From Salinarimonas sp. (GTDB taxonomy: Bacteria; Pseudomonadota; Alphaproteobacteria; Rhizobiales; Beijerinckiaceae): DNA of 64,000 bases. Position 1 is the stretch's first letter; each line of letters starts with the position of its first letter. This document shows, in pieces, positions 62,220 to 64,000 of the stretch. The position numbers and the translations under genes are program-made. The notes under the pieces were generated by a model. It ran no database searches. It had not been told where the DNA came from and saw only the letters and a program-made list of their open reading frames with translations. The stretch spans positions 5,123,501 through 5,187,500 of the forward strand of contig NZ_CP157794.1 of the NCBI RefSeq assembly GCF_040111675.1, given 5' to 3'.

Positions 62220-63413
62220 TCAGCGGAAGCCGACCGTGACGATCTCGCCGTCCTCGATCTCGAAGATGCGATAGGAGCCGGCGGCTTCGCCCGGTCCGAT
62301 CATCTCGACGCCGGTCGCGCCCTCGTAGTCGATCTCCCCGCCGTCGGCGAGGATCTGGAGGCCCTTGGCGAGCTCGCCCGGCAGGATCACCTCGCCCGGC
62401 TCGTTGGCGACGGCGGTCACCGCCTCGGCGATGGCGGCGCGATCGGTGGAGCCGGCCGCCTGCATGGCGAGCGCCAGCAACGCGCCCGCGTCGTAGCTCT
62501 CGCCGGTATAGGTGGCCGAGCCCTGGAAGCCGGCCTCGTCGGCCATCTTCTGGAAGGTCTCGGAGCCCGGATTGTCGGAGCCCGGCACCGCGCCGACGAC
62601 CTTGCCGTAGAGCTCGGAGCCGATGGCGTCGACGATGGACTGGCCGTGCATGCCGTCACCGAAGACGAACTGGTCGAACGCGCCGGTATCGAGCGCCGCC
62701 TGGACGATGCCGCGGCCGCCCTGGTCGAGATAGCCGAAGACGACGAGCGTGTCGGCGCCCGAGGCCGAGAGCGCGCCGACCTCGGCCGAGTAGTCGGCCC
62801 GGCCGTCCTCGTGGGCGGCCGAGATCAGCACCGCGTGGCCCAGCGCCTCGAACGCCGAGGTGAAGCTGTCCGCGAGGCCCTTGCCGTAGTCGTTGTTGGT
62901 GTAGGTGACGGCGACCTCGTCGATGCCGCGCTCGTCGAGCACGTTCGCGATCACCTCGCCCTGGCGGGCGTCGGACGGGGCCGTGCGGAAGAAGAGGCCC
63001 TGGTCGTCGATGGTCGACAGCGCCGGCGAGGTGGCCGAGGGCGAGATCATCGGCACGCCGTTGGGGACGGCGACGTTGTTGACGATGGCGGTGGTCACGC
63101 CCGAGCAGTCCGCGCCCATGATGGCGACGACGTTGTCGGAGGTGATCAGGCGCTCGGCCGTGGCGGTCGCCGCGGCGGCGTCGATGCAGGTGGAATCGCC
63201 GCGCACCGGCTCGATGGTGCGGCCGCCGAGCAGCAGGCCGCTGTCGGACGCCTCCTCGAAGGCGAGCTCGGCGGAGGCCGCCATGTTCGGCGTGATGGAC
63301 TCGATCGGTCCGGTGAAGCCGAGAATGATCCCCACGGGCACGGGGCCGTCCTGCGCCGTGGCCGGAAACGCCGCCAGCGTCGCGGCCGCCGTGGCCAGAA
63401 GAAGCTTCTTCAT
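62220..63413 (-). CDS. Branched-chain amino-acid-type ABC transporter substrate-binding protein
   Basis: 397 residues from ATG 63413 with GGGAGAG upstream; a longer open frame reaches 63566 but the signal peptide fixes the start. The signal MKKLLLATAAATLAAFPATA, probably cut after ATA-Q, directs periplasmic export. It is a type I periplasmic binding fold (LivJ/K group) with VPVGIILGFTGPIESITPNM, IMGADCSGVTTAIVNNVAV and TYTNNDYGKGLADSFTSAFE. Ligands of such proteins include branched-chain amino acids, amides and urea. It is the first gene of the five-gene unit. Confidence 0.92.
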   Translation of the reverse strand: MKKLLLATAAATLAAFPATAQDGPVPVGIILGFTGPIESITPNMAASAELAFEEASDSGLLLGGRTIEPVRGDSTCIDAAAATATAERLITSDNVVAIMGADCSGVTTAIVNNVAVPNGVPMISPSATSPALSTIDDQGLFFRTAPSDARQGEVIANVLDERGIDEVAVTYTNNDYGKGLADSFTSAFEALGHAVLISAAHEDGRADYSAEVGALSASGADTLVVFGYLDQGGRGIVQAALDTGAFDQFVFGDGMHGQSIVDAIGSELYGKVVGAVPGSDNPGSETFQKMADEAGFQGSATYTGESYDAGALLALAMQAAGSTDRAAIAEAVTAVANEPGEVILPGELAKGLQILADGGEIDYEGATGVEMIGPGEAAGSYRIFEIEDGEIVTVGFR

Positions 63414-63882
63414 GTTCGCTCTCTCCCTCGTCTCTGGTTCCCCGCCGAGCCGAGCCGTTCCCTGCGGCTCGGACGGAGTCCGGATTATTCCTAATGCAAG
63501 GCTTCCTCGGGCGCTACGGCGCAACGTCGGGATCGGGCCCGATTTTCGCGCGCCGGCCCGCCGCACCCGCCCGGCGCGCCCAAATGCACGCAGACGCCTT
63601 GCCTGTCCAGGCTTTTTCCGCTATCACGCGCCGATCCGAGTGGACGCCCCCGGGCGCCGTCTCACCCACGCGTGTGCGCACGCGGGCGAGGCTGCGCCGC
63701 GACGCGGCGGCGCGCCGTTCGGACGAGACCGTCACCGCCCGCCGTCCTAGCGCCGGCCCGCTCCTCAGGGGAGCGGCAGCCCGAGCGGCTTTCGCGCACC
63801 GGAAGCCTCGAGGGCGCGGCGAGCGGAGACGAACCGCAACGCCAACCGTCGGCGCACGCCCGACAGGGCACAAGGAGATTGA
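63414..63882. other. Gene-free region between the transporter and rpsA
   Basis: 469 bases between divergent genes. No conserved ORF is seen. In particular the cytidylate kinase gene (cmk) that often precedes rpsA is absent. A near-palindrome around CCCACGCGTGTGCGCACGCG (63663-63682) can fold into a hairpin in the rpsA leader. The putative rpsA promoter at 63599 would give an untranslated leader of roughly 250 bases. Confidence 0.5.
63599..63627 (+). promoter_or_regulatory. Candidate rpsA promoter
   Basis: TTGCCT (63599-63604) and TATCAC (63622-63627) with 17 bases between. It sits in a T-rich spot (GGCTTTTTCC) in otherwise GC-rich sequence, about 256 bases before the rpsA ATG. The long leader could allow feedback by S1 protein, as for rpsA in other bacteria. 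Confidence 0.38.
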
Positions 63883-64000
63883 ATGTCCGCTTCCATGCAA
63901 ACCGCGCCCAGCCGTGAGGATTTCGCGGCGCTGCTCGAGGAATCGTTCCAGAAGAACGAGGTGGCCGAGGGCTCCGTCGTCAAGGGCAAGGTCGTCGCCA
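63883..64000 (+). CDS. rpsA: 30S ribosomal protein S1, 5' end only
   Basis: 39 complete codons from ATG 63883, preceded by AAGGAGATTGA. The N-terminus reads SASMQTAPSREDFAALLEES, then FQKNEVAEGSVVKGKVVA, which is the start of alphaproteobacterial S1 leading into the first S1 (OB-fold) domain. The rest lies beyond the right edge of the window. S1 binds mRNA leaders to help initiate translation. Confidence 0.92.
   Translation, partial: MSASMQTAPSREDFAALLEESFQKNEVAEGSVVKGKVVA

Overview
The window is about 64 kb of very GC-rich bacterial chromosome with tightly packed genes, many start/stop overlaps and frequent GTG/TTG starts. Gene content points to an alphaproteobacterium of the order Hyphomicrobiales (Rhizobiales): alphaproteobacterial-type FlaF/FlbT flagellar regulators, hemE facing ppsR (DUF299) around a candidate origin with a CtrA box, the mnmG-rsmG-parA-parB block with parS sites, a Tim44-like protein, and DUF2628 and DUF2948 next to his genes. 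The genus cannot be fixed from the sequence.

Layout. 1-3.8 kb: a partial chemoreceptor, an exported protein of unknown function, and an MHYT-LytTR membrane regulator. 3.8-11.6 kb: an aerobic form I carbon monoxide dehydrogenase locus, coxMSL then coxDEFG. CoxL carries the diagnostic AYRCSFR loop. Between the regulator and coxM lie three direct repeats at an exact 21-bp period, a likely LytTR-type operator. A 201-bp inverted-repeat element separates coxL from coxD. 11.7-20.3 kb: mixed metabolic genes (amidohydrolase, SpoU methyltransferase, phosphatase, serine hydrolase, DUF2975/XRE pair with a small membrane gene, comF, pgm). 20.6-25.1 kb: mnmG-rsmG-parA-parB, with a perfect parS inside rsmG. 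25.2-30.8 kb: GST, a three-gene CHASE kinase/response-regulator/REC-HWE kinase operon, a second parS, a small membrane gene and xerD. 30.8-36.1 kb: the leftward flagellar operon flgE-flgK-flgL-flaF-flbT-flgD-fliQ. 36.3-41.4 kb: a DUF255 protein, then leftward hemE-hemJ-rho.

41.36-41.79 kb is the best candidate for the chromosome replication origin: an intergenic region between hemE (leftward) and ppsR (rightward) with an AT-rich patch, a perfect CtrA box, one perfect DnaA box and three partial ones. To its right run ppsR-maf-aroE-coaE-dnaQ. Then come a leftward cell-envelope/regulatory operon (timA-mltA-smr-xre-pfkB, then a peroxiredoxin), secB, hisB-DUF2628-hisH-hisA-EI24, mmsB, DUF2948-hisD, a complete branched-chain amino-acid-type ABC transporter (substrate-binding protein, LivG, LivF, LivH, LivM) and the start of rpsA.

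The locus therefore combines chromosome start-up and segregation functions (origin, parS, ParAB, XerD) with a CO-oxidation operon that appears to carry its own membrane-bound CO-responsive regulator. The flagellar operon ends at fliQ, mnmE is missing beside mnmG, and hisF/hisE are missing beside hisA, so several blocks that are usually longer are broken here.
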